37,470 nucleotides of DNA, taken from positions 1-37,470 of the IMG/VR virus record IMGVR_UViG_3300031141_000017. One strand, written 5' to 3'. Shown piece after piece: positions 25,977-33,016 of the stretch; position 1 is the stretch's first letter, and each line of letters starts with the position of its first letter. Both the position numbers and the translations under genes were made by a program. Below the pieces are notes generated by a model. The model was given only the letters and a program-made list of their open reading frames with translations. It had not been told where the DNA came from and ran no database searches. This stretch comes from a virus.

Positions 25977-26120
25977 CTACTTTTTCTTTTTAGCAGGCTT
26001 AACCATGCCGCCGCTACGCATACGCTTAACAGGTTCTTTCATAGCAACCATACCGCCGCCACGCATACGCTTAACAGGTTTCTTTGCTGAAGAACTAACT
26101 TTCTTTGGTTTCATAGCCAT
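25977..26120 (-). CDS. Basic microprotein with duplicated PVKRMRxGGMV unit (47 aa)
   Basis: A frame starting at the ATG at 26118-26120, preceded by AGGAAG at good spacing, and ending TAG at 25977-25979. The product is MAMKPKKVSSSAKK, then KPVKRMRGGGMV, AMKEPVKRMRSGGMV, and a final KPAKKKK. The two PVKRMRxGGMV units come from a direct DNA repeat containing acgcatacgcttaacaggtt. The start overlaps the end of the 197-aa gene by 26 bases. Function unknown; strongly basic, possibly nucleic-acid binding. Confidence 0.75.
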   Translation of the reverse strand: MAMKPKKVSSSAKKPVKRMRGGGMVAMKEPVKRMRSGGMVKPAKKKK

Positions 26121-26688
26121 TTTGGAGCTTCCTATATAAAGTTTCTCTTACTTGGTAAATTTGACGTGCATTATGTTCTGCATCGTATGTATCATAATAG
26201 CCTTTTTTATTCAACTTGTCAGCCGCTTGTTGTAACTTAGATAATCGCTGAATAAATATTATAGAGTAGGGGTTTTCTACCGATGGATCAAAATCTAACT
26301 CGCCCACAAAATCACTGGCTTCATCTTCATGGTGAAAGCCCATCAACCACATGTCTTTGTCGATAAACATGCCTTGAGACACCACTTTATTTAAGTCGTC
26401 TAGATAGTCGTGAAATTCTTCAGGAGTTTTGGAGTTGCTCATGTCAATGATAAGGGCAACGTCATACACGTCGTCGAACTGTGAGATGCACGAGTACACA
26501 CTTTGATAACCTTCTTCATACTTAAATATAATAGCCACCTTATCGCCTAACCACGCCCCTCGGGCATAGGGGCAAGCAGGTAAATTATTAAAGTAGGAGT
26601 TTGGTTTTTCTAAAACGTCTGAGGACCAGAGTTTTATTTCTTTTACAATCTTCGCCTCAACGGGGTCACTGAAGAAAGCGTCATACAT
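26095..26688 (-). CDS. Hypothetical protein with LPACPYARGAW motif (197 aa)
   Basis: A soluble alpha/beta protein. N-terminal FFSDPVEAKIVKEIKLWSSD, then NSYFNNLPACPYARGAWLGD, VAIIFKYEEGYQSVYSCISQ, DVALIIDMSN, and a middle MWLMGFHHEDEA followed by PYSIIFIQRLSKLQQAADKL. I have a general memory of similar proteins in cyanophages but no assigned function. The conserved Cys, two adjacent His and acidic residues could bind metal, which is only a suggestion. It is not a typical virion protein and looks like an inserted accessory gene within the structural operon. Confidence 0.8.
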   Translation of the reverse strand: MYDAFFSDPVEAKIVKEIKLWSSDVLEKPNSYFNNLPACPYARGAWLGDKVAIIFKYEEGYQSVYSCISQFDDVYDVALIIDMSNSKTPEEFHDYLDDLNKVVSQGMFIDKDMWLMGFHHEDEASDFVGELDFDPSVENPYSIIFIQRLSKLQQAADKLNKKGYYDTYDAEHNARQIYQVRETLYRKLQNGYETKES

Positions 26689-26690
26689 GA

Positions 26691-26954
26691 CTAGGCCAAT
26701 AGCTTATGCACTAGGGGTGCGATTATTATCAATACAGCAAGCCCCCAAATTTTAATATCTAAACCTTTTAGCGTTTGCTTTTGATCAGCCAGCTTTTCTT
26801 CAATCATTTGATATCTTAGGTTACACTCAGCTTCATGCTTATCTAGCTTGGAAAGAACTTCTGCTATTTTCATAATGTCCCTATCATGACTTGCTGATTT
26901 TTTATTACTTTTAACGGGTTTTATTTTTTTAAGAGTAGCTACTTTCGTTTCCAT
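26691..26954 (-). CDS. Coiled-coil protein with C-terminal membrane anchor, XhlA-like (87 aa)
   Basis: A basic N-terminus (about 25 residues), a coiled coil at about 27-64 (IAEVLSKLDKHEAECNLRYQ), and one C-terminal membrane helix at about 67-85 (KIWGLAVLIIIAPLVHKLLA). This layout resembles XhlA-type holin partners and other lysis accessories. There is no signal peptide. The assignment to lysis is weak because the other lysis genes are on the far side of the capsid gene. It follows the 89-aa paralogues by seven bases. Confidence 0.75.
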   Translation of the reverse strand: METKVATLKKIKPVKSNKKSASHDRDIMKIAEVLSKLDKHEAECNLRYQMIEEKLADQKQTLKGLDIKIWGLAVLIIIAPLVHKLLA

Positions 26955-26961
26955 AACTACC

Positions 26962-27231
26962 TCAATTGTAAAATACCGTTATGTTGGTGACGTTAGTCAG
27001 TACGGCAAAACACCCGTCACTAAATAACATCCCTTCGTCAGGTAAATAAACGTTGTCATCAGTATTGCTGGCAAACCCCAGTTTAAGCTTAACGGCACCG
27101 TTGGTGTCTCCGTCTTTTAACTCAATAACTGGATTGGTGCCACATTTGTAGTGAATAGCTTTTACGCGAGTTCGTCCCGCAAAGACAACACCGTTAGCCT
27201 CCAAATACGTAGCTTTTATGTCTGATGCCAT
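26962..27231 (-). CDS. Small beta-rich protein, paralogue 2 (89 aa)
   Basis: Same length and layout as the gene just upstream: ASDIKATYLEANG, a central DGDTNGAVKLKLGFAS, LPDEGMLFSD, and a final NITVFYN strand. It keeps the shared SDxK start, the Gly-Ala-Val core, the P-x-x-G-x-x-x-S-D turn and the I-T-x-F end. The role is probably structural, for example a minor capsid or tail decoration subunit. The ATG has AGGTAA. Confidence 0.82.
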   Translation of the reverse strand: MASDIKATYLEANGVVFAGRTRVKAIHYKCGTNPVIELKDGDTNGAVKLKLGFASNTDDNVYLPDEGMLFSDGCFAVLTNVTNITVFYN

Positions 27232-27242
27232 GAGTTACCTCT

Positions 27243-27512
27243 CTAACTATGAAATATTGTTATGGACGTACACGCTGTAAAGACCGACACAAAAATATCA
27301 CTCACTCTTATTCCGTCAGACGGAATATTTACAGAGTGAGTTTTTGAAGCATCTAGGTCCATGTCCAGAACTACCGCCCCGCCATTACCATCAGTGAAAG
27401 TAAGTCGAGGAGTACCAGTAGTTGTTTTAACTTGAACTTGGCGAATACGCGCAGGGCCCACACCAGCAGAGCCAGTAGAGGTTAAACGTTTTGATTTTAC
27501 ATCTGAACTCAT
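27243..27512 (-). CDS. Small beta-rich protein, paralogue 1 (89 aa)
   Basis: SSDVKSKRLTSTGSAGVGPA, a core TFTDGNGGAVVLDMDLDAS, IPSDGIRVSD, and a terminal SITIFHS. Clearly related to the following gene by matching length and spaced identities, so the pair arose by tandem duplication and then diverged strongly. The product looks like a compact beta sandwich. No enzyme motif. The ATG has AGGAGG at ideal spacing, suggesting high expression. Confidence 0.82.
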   Translation of the reverse strand: MSSDVKSKRLTSTGSAGVGPARIRQVQVKTTTGTPRLTFTDGNGGAVVLDMDLDASKTHSVNIPSDGIRVSDIFVSVFTACTSITIFHS

Positions 27513-27531
27513 TTTAACCTCCTATAAGTTA

Positions 27532-28014
27532 TTAGACAGCGGTTGCGTCTTGCAAATTATTGTCCTGCACATAAGTTAAAGTCACAGTAATTTGACCCGC
27601 AGTAGCAGTCGCTCCCGCAGAGATAAGTGTTGCTGTGATCTGGCTGTCACCACTAAAACGATCTGCTGTATCCAAACCCCCAGCGGCCAAAGTTTTAGTT
27701 TCCGCAACTGCTTTAACATTGGTATTTGCAATAAAAAATTGAGTCGTCTTGCTAACCATGCCCACTGAAAGAGTCGCTGTGCCACCGGCATTACTAGCTA
27801 TAGCCACTCTTAGTGTGACACCAAGTAACTGTGAATTATTTGGAATGACGCCGACATTGTAGGTAGTTGTGCCAGCGGCGACTGCTGCGTCAATCATAAT
27901 AGATTGAGACATTACAACTTGGCCGGTGTTCTTTACGTTAGTACCGAGAGCGGTACCTGTAGTATCTTTGATTGTTCCTGCTAAAATTGGTCCTGAAAAA
28001 GTAGTCTGGCCCAT
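27532..28014 (-). CDS. Putative virion structural protein (160 aa)
   Basis: A Thr/Ala/Gly-rich beta protein: GQTTFSGPILAGTIKDTTGT, a central YNVGVIPNNSQLLGVTLRV, FIANTNVKAVAETKTLAAGG, and a C-terminal strand QITVTLTYVQDNN. Similar proteins are found right after the capsid gene in marine phages and are usually taken as structural. It is the first gene after the capsid terminator and the new candidate promoter. The ATG has GAGGAA. Confidence 0.82.
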   Translation of the reverse strand: MGQTTFSGPILAGTIKDTTGTALGTNVKNTGQVVMSQSIMIDAAVAAGTTTYNVGVIPNNSQLLGVTLRVAIASNAGGTATLSVGMVSKTTQFFIANTNVKAVAETKTLAAGGLDTADRFSGDSQITATLISAGATATAGQITVTLTYVQDNNLQDATAV

Positions 28015-28106
28015 AATAAATTCCTCACATGCGAGTTAAGGTGGATCTGTCTGCATATCGTCAGTCGGGGACTGTCAGATTCACCGATATTTTCCCGATA
28101 ATTGTA

Positions 28107-28141
28107 AGTATAACATACCACTGTCTTTCGTGAACTGTCAA
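28107..28141 (-). promoter_or_regulatory. Candidate sigma70-type promoter downstream of the capsid gene
   Basis: On the minus strand a perfect TTGACA (28136-28141) is followed after 18 bases by TATGTT (28112-28117) and, overlapping its end, TATACT (28107-28112). It lies just after the capsid terminator and about 95 bases before the ATG of the 160-aa gene. Spacing to TATGTT is acceptable. It would restart transcription for the second half of the operon. Confidence 0.5.
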
Positions 28142-28151
28142 TGTTACGCAC

Positions 28152-28179
28152 AAAAAAGGGAAGCCGAAGCCTCCCTTTT
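28152..28179 (-). terminator. Rho-independent terminator after the capsid gene
   Basis: On the minus strand an 11-pair stem AAAAGGGAGGC / GCTTCCCTTTT (one G-U pair) encloses a UUCG loop and ends in a run of six T. The C(UUCG)G loop is unusually stable. It lies about 24 bases after the capsid stop codon. It probably ends or attenuates the head-gene transcript. Confidence 0.88.
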
Positions 28180-28202
28180 CTAAACTACACGTTACCGTGT
28201 GG

Positions 28203-29114
28203 TTATGCTGCGCCGGGCGTACCGTAAACACAACGCCAATCGGATACACCGAATGAGTAACGTTCACGAGCTTTAAAGCGCATGTTGCCCGTATCGAAGT
28301 CACCTTCCATCGCAGTCTTAATAGACGAACGGTTGAAGTGCTTGAAGCCGTTAGGAGCATCAGTCTTGATGAAGAAAGCATCAGTGTCGGTAAGGAAGTG
28401 GTTAACCACTGCACCGTCTGGAAGCATTCCCATAGACTTCATTGCGTTTGTGTCGTTATCCGCAGTGCCAGAGCGCAAGTTCGAGTTAATTACTCGTTCT
28501 GCGATGAACTGAAGCTCTTTAGGAATAATAAGCTTCATGCCACGAACTGCAATCTTCAAACCACGCTCATCCGTCAAACTAGCAACGTCAATCAACATCT
28601 GCTCCAACGAAGTTTCGTTGAGGTCGGCAGCAACTGCCAAGACATTGGTTTGGTTACCCGAAAGAGAGGGGTGGGCTGCGGAACAAAGTGCTGCACCATC
28701 GCCAATCGCATTAACGCCAGCAGAGAACGCATTGTTCAATACAGCCGCGGCTTTGATTTGCTTAGTCTGGGCCATAGAGCGGGCCAGAGCTTTGGTGTAA
28801 CGCGATGCAAGACGATCATAAAGATTGTCTTCCACTGCTTCCTCAGTAATTGAGAACGCAAGCGCAATAGTTTCGTGAGCGTAACGAGCGGTATAAGTCT
28901 CTTGAGCGTCGTCAAAACTGATGGCAGAGCCTTCATTCTTAACAGGTGCAGTAGAGAAACCACCAAGCATTACTTCTTCTTCAAAGGCGCGGTCCGAAGA
29001 CTCTTCTTCAAAGATTTCAGAATGCTCATTTTCGTAACGATTAAATTCGAGACCGAACAAGGCGTTTAGGCCGGGTTCAAGCTCTTTCGCTAGTTGTGCG
29101 CGAGAAATAGCCAT
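28203..29114 (-). CDS. Major capsid protein, HK97-fold type (303 aa)
   Basis: The protein begins AISRAQLAKELEPGLNALFG, then FEEEVMLGGFSTAPVKNEGS, TARYAHETIALAFSITEEAV, and EDNLYDRLASRYTKALARSM followed by VLNNAF. The C-terminus has RGMKLIIPKELQFIAERVIN, and ends with FSVSD-like SFGVSDWRCVYGTPG. This is the pattern of major head subunits in many marine phages and recalls Mu gpT-like proteins. Length is usual for an HK97-fold coat. The position after scaffold and decoration-like genes, the strong AGGAGG site and the terminator straight after it all fit the most abundant virion protein. Confidence 0.85.
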   Translation of the reverse strand: MAISRAQLAKELEPGLNALFGLEFNRYENEHSEIFEEESSDRAFEEEVMLGGFSTAPVKNEGSAISFDDAQETYTARYAHETIALAFSITEEAVEDNLYDRLASRYTKALARSMAQTKQIKAAAVLNNAFSAGVNAIGDGAALCSAAHPSLSGNQTNVLAVAADLNETSLEQMLIDVASLTDERGLKIAVRGMKLIIPKELQFIAERVINSNLRSGTADNDTNAMKSMGMLPDGAVVNHFLTDTDAFFIKTDAPNGFKHFNRSSIKTAMEGDFDTGNMRFKARERYSFGVSDWRCVYGTPGAA

Positions 29115-29126
29115 GATCTAACCCTC

Positions 29127-29774
29127 CTATAGGCCTGTTGACGTAGCAGTAGTCTGCGAGTCAAAGCGGCTTGTGTTAGCGTTGTAATGAGCGTTGATAC
29201 GAACGATCAAAGGAATACCTGCAGATGCAAAGTCGGTATTACCAGCGTCGTCCATGATGCCAACAATACGCAACGGCAAAGTGGCCGTAGCTGCAATTGT
29301 AGACACGCCCAAGGCGGAATTTGAGTTACCTATTGACGTACCAGTACGTGCAGAAGTTCCCAAAGATGCGTTTGCGAACACGGCGGCCTGTGCAGTAGCA
29401 CGGTTAGTTAGTGTTGCGTCAGATGCTACTTTAAATAACTGGTTGGGGTTGTCAGCAACGAAAGCTTTAACAGGATGATTAGTATCCACGCTTACGGAAC
29501 CAGAACCGGGCCAGTAACTTAAAAATGTTGGCTTCTTAGTTACAGAGTCAACGTATTCAACGCCCATCAGGACACCAAGCGCAGGGGTAGTTCCCCCACT
29601 AGTAGCTCCAGCAAAAGTAATAACGCCCGCTGCTAGCGGAACGCATAAACCAAACTGGAAAATAGCATTGGTGTTGTTGGAAGCGATCTCATACTGGGTT
29701 ACACCAGTAGAATTGACACCGCTACCAACTAGCCCGATAGGACGGAGACCATAGGCAGTATTTGCATTAGCCAT
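29127..29774 (-). CDS. Putative head decoration protein (215 aa)
   Basis: A Thr/Ser/Asn/Gly-rich beta protein: ANANTAYGLRPIGLVGSGVN, GLCVPLAAGVITF, a central GVLMGVEYVDSVTKKPTF, VKAFVADNPNQLFKV, and a C-terminal GIPLIVRINAHYNANTSRFD. Such proteins are found directly before the capsid gene in marine phages and are considered head decoration or vertex proteins. No enzyme motif. The ATG has AGGAGAG. Role inferred from position and composition. Confidence 0.75.
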   Translation of the reverse strand: MANANTAYGLRPIGLVGSGVNSTGVTQYEIASNNTNAIFQFGLCVPLAAGVITFAGATSGGTTPALGVLMGVEYVDSVTKKPTFLSYWPGSGSVSVDTNHPVKAFVADNPNQLFKVASDATLTNRATAQAAVFANASLGTSARTGTSIGNSNSALGVSTIAATATLPLRIVGIMDDAGNTDFASAGIPLIVRINAHYNANTSRFDSQTTATSTGL

Positions 29775-29804
29775 TATAATTCTCTCCTAAAGGGGTAGTC
29801 CATA

Positions 29805-30290
29805 TCATTTTTGTGGACCACCGAAAGTTACACGAGATTGACGGTCAGGTTTACTAATCGTCATCGATGAATGTGCATTCTCTCTCATCATATCATGGTC
29901 AACTGCATCCATTTGGTCCTTACTACGTCCTTTGAAGTAGTTAGTCCTTTCGGCCACAGTTTCGTCTGGTATACGAGCGAGAAGCAGTCCGCCAACTCCA
30001 AAGACACCTTGGTATTTACCTGATTCTACAGTAGGGGATTCAAAGTCTGGGTACTCGTCCCTTCGGACAAGTTCATAACCTTCCCTTAATTTAGCACTGA
30101 CGTTCTTCGTATCATCAAAACCACGCGTTTCGGCGCGAATCCAACGATGTTTAAAGCCGTCAGGGGCAGGTGGTGCATCTAGCATAGACGGAGGAGCCCA
30201 AGGCTTACGGATCGCCTGTTTCTCCCGAGTTTTGTTAGCGCGAGAAGTACGGTTCACGGCGGAACTACCTGTATTTTGTTGTTCAGTCAT
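29805..30290 (-). CDS. Conserved head-module protein of unknown role (161 aa)
   Basis: A polar protein: KQAIRKPWAPPSMLDAPPAP, DGFKHRWIRAETRGFDDTKN, AKLREGYELVRRDEYPDF, then a GVFGVGGLLLARIPDETVAE loop and YFKGRSKDQMDAVDHDMMRE. I know this pattern from marine phages, always between scaffold and capsid genes. It has no membrane segment and no protease catalytic motif. Possible head assembly or portal-vertex factor. Start six bases after the scaffold stop. Confidence 0.82.
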   Translation of the reverse strand: MTEQQNTGSSAVNRTSRANKTREKQAIRKPWAPPSMLDAPPAPDGFKHRWIRAETRGFDDTKNVSAKLREGYELVRRDEYPDFESPTVESGKYQGVFGVGGLLLARIPDETVAERTNYFKGRSKDQMDAVDHDMMRENAHSSMTISKPDRQSRVTFGGPQK

Positions 30291-30296
30291 TCTCTG

Positions 30297-31148
30297 TTAC
30301 TCCTTCACGTATTTCGCATATTCTTCAAGCGGCACACCCAATTTCTTCGCTATCGCGACTTGGCTCGGAGTGAGTCGAACCTTTCTATTACTGCGCCCAG
30401 ATGGTGTTCTTGAAGCTCCAATTACTGTCTGAGCGGGGCGTTTATTGGGGCTGCTTGATCCGTTACCAAACTTATCAAGAACACGGTTATCTAGCTCAGT
30501 ATAGTAGTCTTCGCTCTGCGGGTCAAACCCTTCTTCTTCAACAAGTTTTTTGTGTATGCCAAAAGCAGCATACGTCATTGCCTCGTCTTGGCCAAACCAA
30601 CTGTTACGCAAGGCCCATGATTCGGCTTTAGCGTCAGGACGTTTAGGCTGTTGAGCAGGCATAGGCTGTTGAGCTTGGTGCTGTTGAGCCGCCGCCGCTT
30701 GTTGTTGCTGCCTTTCCGACTGCATCTTAGCTTGGGCCGCTCGATCCTGCTGAATGGCTAAACTAGTAAGGTCTCGTTGAGCTTCTACGGTTGCGGCACC
30801 ATCCCCTCTTTCAATAGCACGAGTCAACACTGCTTCGGCTTGAGCAATCTGGGTATTAACACGAGTGGTATACTCAGCAACGTAGTTGGTGTCTAAGTTA
30901 GACATCCGACTTTTTAATTCTTGTGACTCACCTTGAACAGCTTGGGCATACTTAACCGCTTCTTGCTCACGGCGTTCTGCTTCACGCATTTTCTTAGTAA
31001 GACGACTAATTCGTTTTTGAGTAGAGGTCTCCGCTTTATCAAACTGATCATCCGAATCGTTTTCGGACTCAACAGCACCCGCGCTTACTTCTACTTCTAC
31101 TTCTTCCGAATCGCCTACATCTAACTCGACGGTGTTTGTATCCGACAT
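30297..31148 (-). CDS. Scaffolding protein (283 aa)
   Basis: The first 45 residues are very acidic; then a coiled coil from about 45 to 150 (RISRLTKKMREAERREQEAV and following), a Gln/Ala/Pro-rich linker at about 150-170, and a basic C-terminus KVRLTPSQVAIAKKLGVPLE followed by YAKYVKE. This architecture, including the helix-turn-helix-like basic tail that binds the coat protein, is typical of scaffolds in short-tailed and marine phages. It acts inside the procapsid and is lost on packaging. The position directly before the capsid genes agrees. Confidence 0.85.
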   Translation of the reverse strand: MSDTNTVELDVGDSEEVEVEVSAGAVESENDSDDQFDKAETSTQKRISRLTKKMREAERREQEAVKYAQAVQGESQELKSRMSNLDTNYVAEYTTRVNTQIAQAEAVLTRAIERGDGAATVEAQRDLTSLAIQQDRAAQAKMQSERQQQQAAAAQQHQAQQPMPAQQPKRPDAKAESWALRNSWFGQDEAMTYAAFGIHKKLVEEEGFDPQSEDYYTELDNRVLDKFGNGSSSPNKRPAQTVIGASRTPSGRSNRKVRLTPSQVAIAKKLGVPLEEYAKYVKE

Positions 31149-31158
31149 GGTGCTCTCC

Positions 31159-31671
31159 TTAGTTTAAATTATGGATGTCTTCAGGGTCCAAAATGGTCGA
31201 CAGTATCTCGTCGTCATTAAGTATTCTGACTTCTCCCCCATCTATCTGGAAGCGCGATCCAGCATAACGGGCGAACATAACCCACTGCTTTTCTTTGCAC
31301 CATGCTCCATCTGGAAATTTATCGGCATCTCCATAGGCTAGGGGTCCTAGCTTGAGTACATAACCGACTTGGGTAGAGATTTGGCTTTTCTCCTGCGTTT
31401 CAGAAGGGAGAAAAATACCGCCTGCGGATTTACCTTTGCCTTGATAGGGTAGAATTAATATCCGCCAGCCCGTAGGGTTGGGCATCCTGTCTAAGAGAGT
31501 TTTCCCGATAGCGTCAGGGTTAAGGCGTGGTTTTTCCACGTAGGCGTCTGCAAGTTTAGTTGCTTCATCCGCAACTTCGTTTGCTTTAGCTTTTGCTTTA
31601 GCCTCACTGGCTAATTGTTTAGCAGTCTTTTCATAGACTACGGGTTCTACTTTTTTTTCTACTGCGCTCAT
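31159..31671 (-). CDS. GroES-like co-chaperonin (Cpn10 fold), 170 aa
   Basis: Residues about 66-155 follow the Cpn10 beta-barrel pattern: PTGWRILILPY, a flexible loop GKGKSAGGIFLPSETQEKSQ (the GIFLP matches the GroEL-binding tripeptide region of the mobile loop), then GYVLKLGPLAYGD, KEKQWVMFARYAGSRFQIDG and GEVRILNDDEIL. Phage co-chaperonins such as T4 gp31 adjust GroEL so that it can fold the coat protein. A Lys/Ala-rich helical extension of about 55 residues precedes the domain, which ordinary GroES lacks. The gene sits immediately upstream of the scaffold. The start overlaps the previous stop (ATGA). Confidence 0.85.
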   Translation of the reverse strand: MSAVEKKVEPVVYEKTAKQLASEAKAKAKANEVADEATKLADAYVEKPRLNPDAIGKTLLDRMPNPTGWRILILPYQGKGKSAGGIFLPSETQEKSQISTQVGYVLKLGPLAYGDADKFPDGAWCKEKQWVMFARYAGSRFQIDGGEVRILNDDEILSTILDPEDIHNLN

Positions 31672-31862
31672 ATTGAGTGCTCCTGTTTATCTAGCAGGCT
31701 CTTGAGTTCCTGTTCCACATGATTGAGGCATTCTAAATTGCCCATAAGCTCACGATATTGTTCCATCGACTTAACGTTACCGTAAATCATCAAGTCCGTT
31801 ACACCTTGCCGTCTATCCCGTAGGACCCTAAAAACAGCTTCCGCAACTTGTATTTCGTCCAT
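31668..31862 (-). CDS. Small helical protein (64 aa)
   Basis: Helical and acidic: DEIQVAEAVFRVLRDRRQGV, then TDLMIYGNVKSMEQYRELMG and LNHVEQELKSLLDKQEHS. Similar short proteins occur before the co-chaperonin or scaffold in marine phages; function unknown. The frame extends to a TTG at 31883, but the ATG at 31862 has a GAGGTG site and is preferred. It overlaps the GroES-like gene by four bases. Confidence 0.8.
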   Translation of the reverse strand: MDEIQVAEAVFRVLRDRRQGVTDLMIYGNVKSMEQYRELMGNLECLNHVEQELKSLLDKQEHSI

Positions 31863-31943
31863 CCACACCTCGCATATAATCAAACAATGTTGGATATGAT
31901 CCTATCATAACTTATATGCAGGGGATAGAGTAAAAAGGAAAGG
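31863..31943. other. 81-base gap with overlapping palindromes
   Basis: The gap between the holin-like gene and the 64-aa gene holds ggatatgatcc (31892-31902) and atgat-cct-atcat (31896-31908), which overlap. No convincing promoter or T-tailed terminator was seen. It could be an operator-like or RNA-structure element upstream of the head genes. Confidence 0.3.
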
Positions 31944-32384
31944 TTACTTAAGTTTTACAGCACTTAACTTGCCTGATATTAGTTTAGTCAACAACCCACG
32001 CATACCAAACTTAACCACATACACACCAATAACTAGGTACTGATACCAGTCTGGCATGGAAGAAAACGATTCAAACGCTGCGGTAACTTCGACTTGATAG
32101 CCTAAAAAAGACGCCGCAATAGGTACTAGAAGTAGTGCAATCATAATCTCGTCGAGAAATGACTTATCCATTTGCTGCATGGCAACAAGGTCCAAATTGA
32201 AGTCTTGTGTCTGGCCATCGTCCGCTAATTTATGAGCGGCTTTAGCACCCGCCACTTTAACGTCCGCCTCGGCACCCAAAGTAAGTATAGCCGCTGCCGA
32301 CTTGGCTTTAGCAATTTCGTTCTTACCTTCAAGATATGTTTTACCTAGACTTGCAATAGGGCTCAAAAAGCTTAGAAAACTCAT
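31944..32384 (-). CDS. Putative holin, 3TM/GTA-type (146 aa)
   Basis: Residues about 1-60 are helical, with an amphipathic KNEIAKAKSAAAILTLGAEA segment. A conserved-looking LVAMQQMDKSFLDEIMIALL leads into a first membrane helix at about 78-96, and a second membrane helix lies at about 111-132 (WYQYLVIGVYVVKFGMRGLL). The pattern resembles holins of the GTA/3TM superfamily. It directly follows an M15 peptidoglycan peptidase gene, which supports a lysis cassette. Membrane holin function is inferred. Confidence 0.65.
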   Translation of the reverse strand: MSFLSFLSPIASLGKTYLEGKNEIAKAKSAAAILTLGAEADVKVAGAKAAHKLADDGQTQDFNLDLVAMQQMDKSFLDEIMIALLLVPIAASFLGYQVEVTAAFESFSSMPDWYQYLVIGVYVVKFGMRGLLTKLISGKLSAVKLK

Positions 32385-32386
32385 GG

Positions 32387-32773
32387 TTAATCCCTAATTT
32401 CAAAATGAGGGTAATCCTGCCACGATTTCCACAGGCCTCCCCATTTTAGTTCATACCCTAACTGAGACGAGGCTTGTAACATAGAAGCAGCTATAAGAGA
32501 AAGGTGGAGCTTATCCCACGAGGCTTTTCCGTCGACGTAAGCATACACATCGAGCGCCTTTCCGCTTTGGTGATAGGACTTGTTGTTGACTCCATCCGCT
32601 TTTGATACACCATCTCCAAACAACTTTGCTTGTACTTCTTCGGTGCGCAACCCACCAGTAGAAGGAATACCAAAATCAATGTTAGATAGCTTAATAGCAA
32701 CTTCTGCGATATCAATAAGCCTTTCATCCACACCTACCAAATTGTTTAGACTGTTCTTTCCTAACTTAAACAT
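32387..32773 (-). CDS. Endolysin, M15-type D-Ala/L-Ala-D-Glu peptidase (128 aa)
   Basis: Small M15 metallopeptidase domain with the zinc-site motif SYHQSGKALDVY (His68 and Asp75) and the terminal YPHFE (His123), preceded by WGGLW. The start of the domain, IDFGIPSTGGLRTEEVQAKL, is also typical of M15C phage endolysins. Such enzymes cut the peptide crosslinks of peptidoglycan. No signal peptide, so release depends on the neighbouring holin-like protein. Full length for a single-domain phage M15 peptidase. GGAG site before the ATG. Confidence 0.92.
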   Translation of the reverse strand: MFKLGKNSLNNLVGVDERLIDIAEVAIKLSNIDFGIPSTGGLRTEEVQAKLFGDGVSKADGVNNKSYHQSGKALDVYAYVDGKASWDKLHLSLIAASMLQASSQLGYELKWGGLWKSWQDYPHFEIRD

Positions 32774-32794
32774 TAGAATACTCCATCAAAAGGT

Positions 32795-33013
32795 TTAGTA
32801 GCCCATGTGGCTTGTTCCCTTGATCGCGGCACCCGTGCCACGAGTCTTCATCTTACGAGGGGTGTTAGCAAAGTCAGTCAATCCACCCGCTACAGGAGCA
32901 GGCGCAGTCTTGCCGTAAGGAATACGACCTTGACCTTTAATGTCAGCATAAGTAACCGCCTTGGGTGTGTTGCTCGGTGCTGCTCCGTTTACTCTTACAG
33001 TTCGATTTTTCAT
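32795..33013 (-). CDS. Small basic protein with RGTGAAIKGTSHMG tail (72 aa)
   Basis: KNRTVRVNGAAPSNTPKAVT, then IKGQGRIPYGKT, and a basic C-terminus MKTRGTGAAIKGTSHMGY. The RGTGAAIKGTxxxG ending recurs in small marine phage proteins of unknown function. No membrane segment. It follows the portal and a 52-aa gene with a gap of three bases, so it is likely a co-transcribed head-associated protein. Confidence 0.78.
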   Translation of the reverse strand: MKNRTVRVNGAAPSNTPKAVTYADIKGQGRIPYGKTAPAPVAGGLTDFANTPRKMKTRGTGAAIKGTSHMGY

Positions 33014-33016
33014 AAT

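Noticed and set aside
28061-28414. Minus-strand 117-aa frame at the end of the capsid gene
   Set aside because: It runs out of frame with the capsid gene, through the terminator stem and the promoter, and has no ribosome site.
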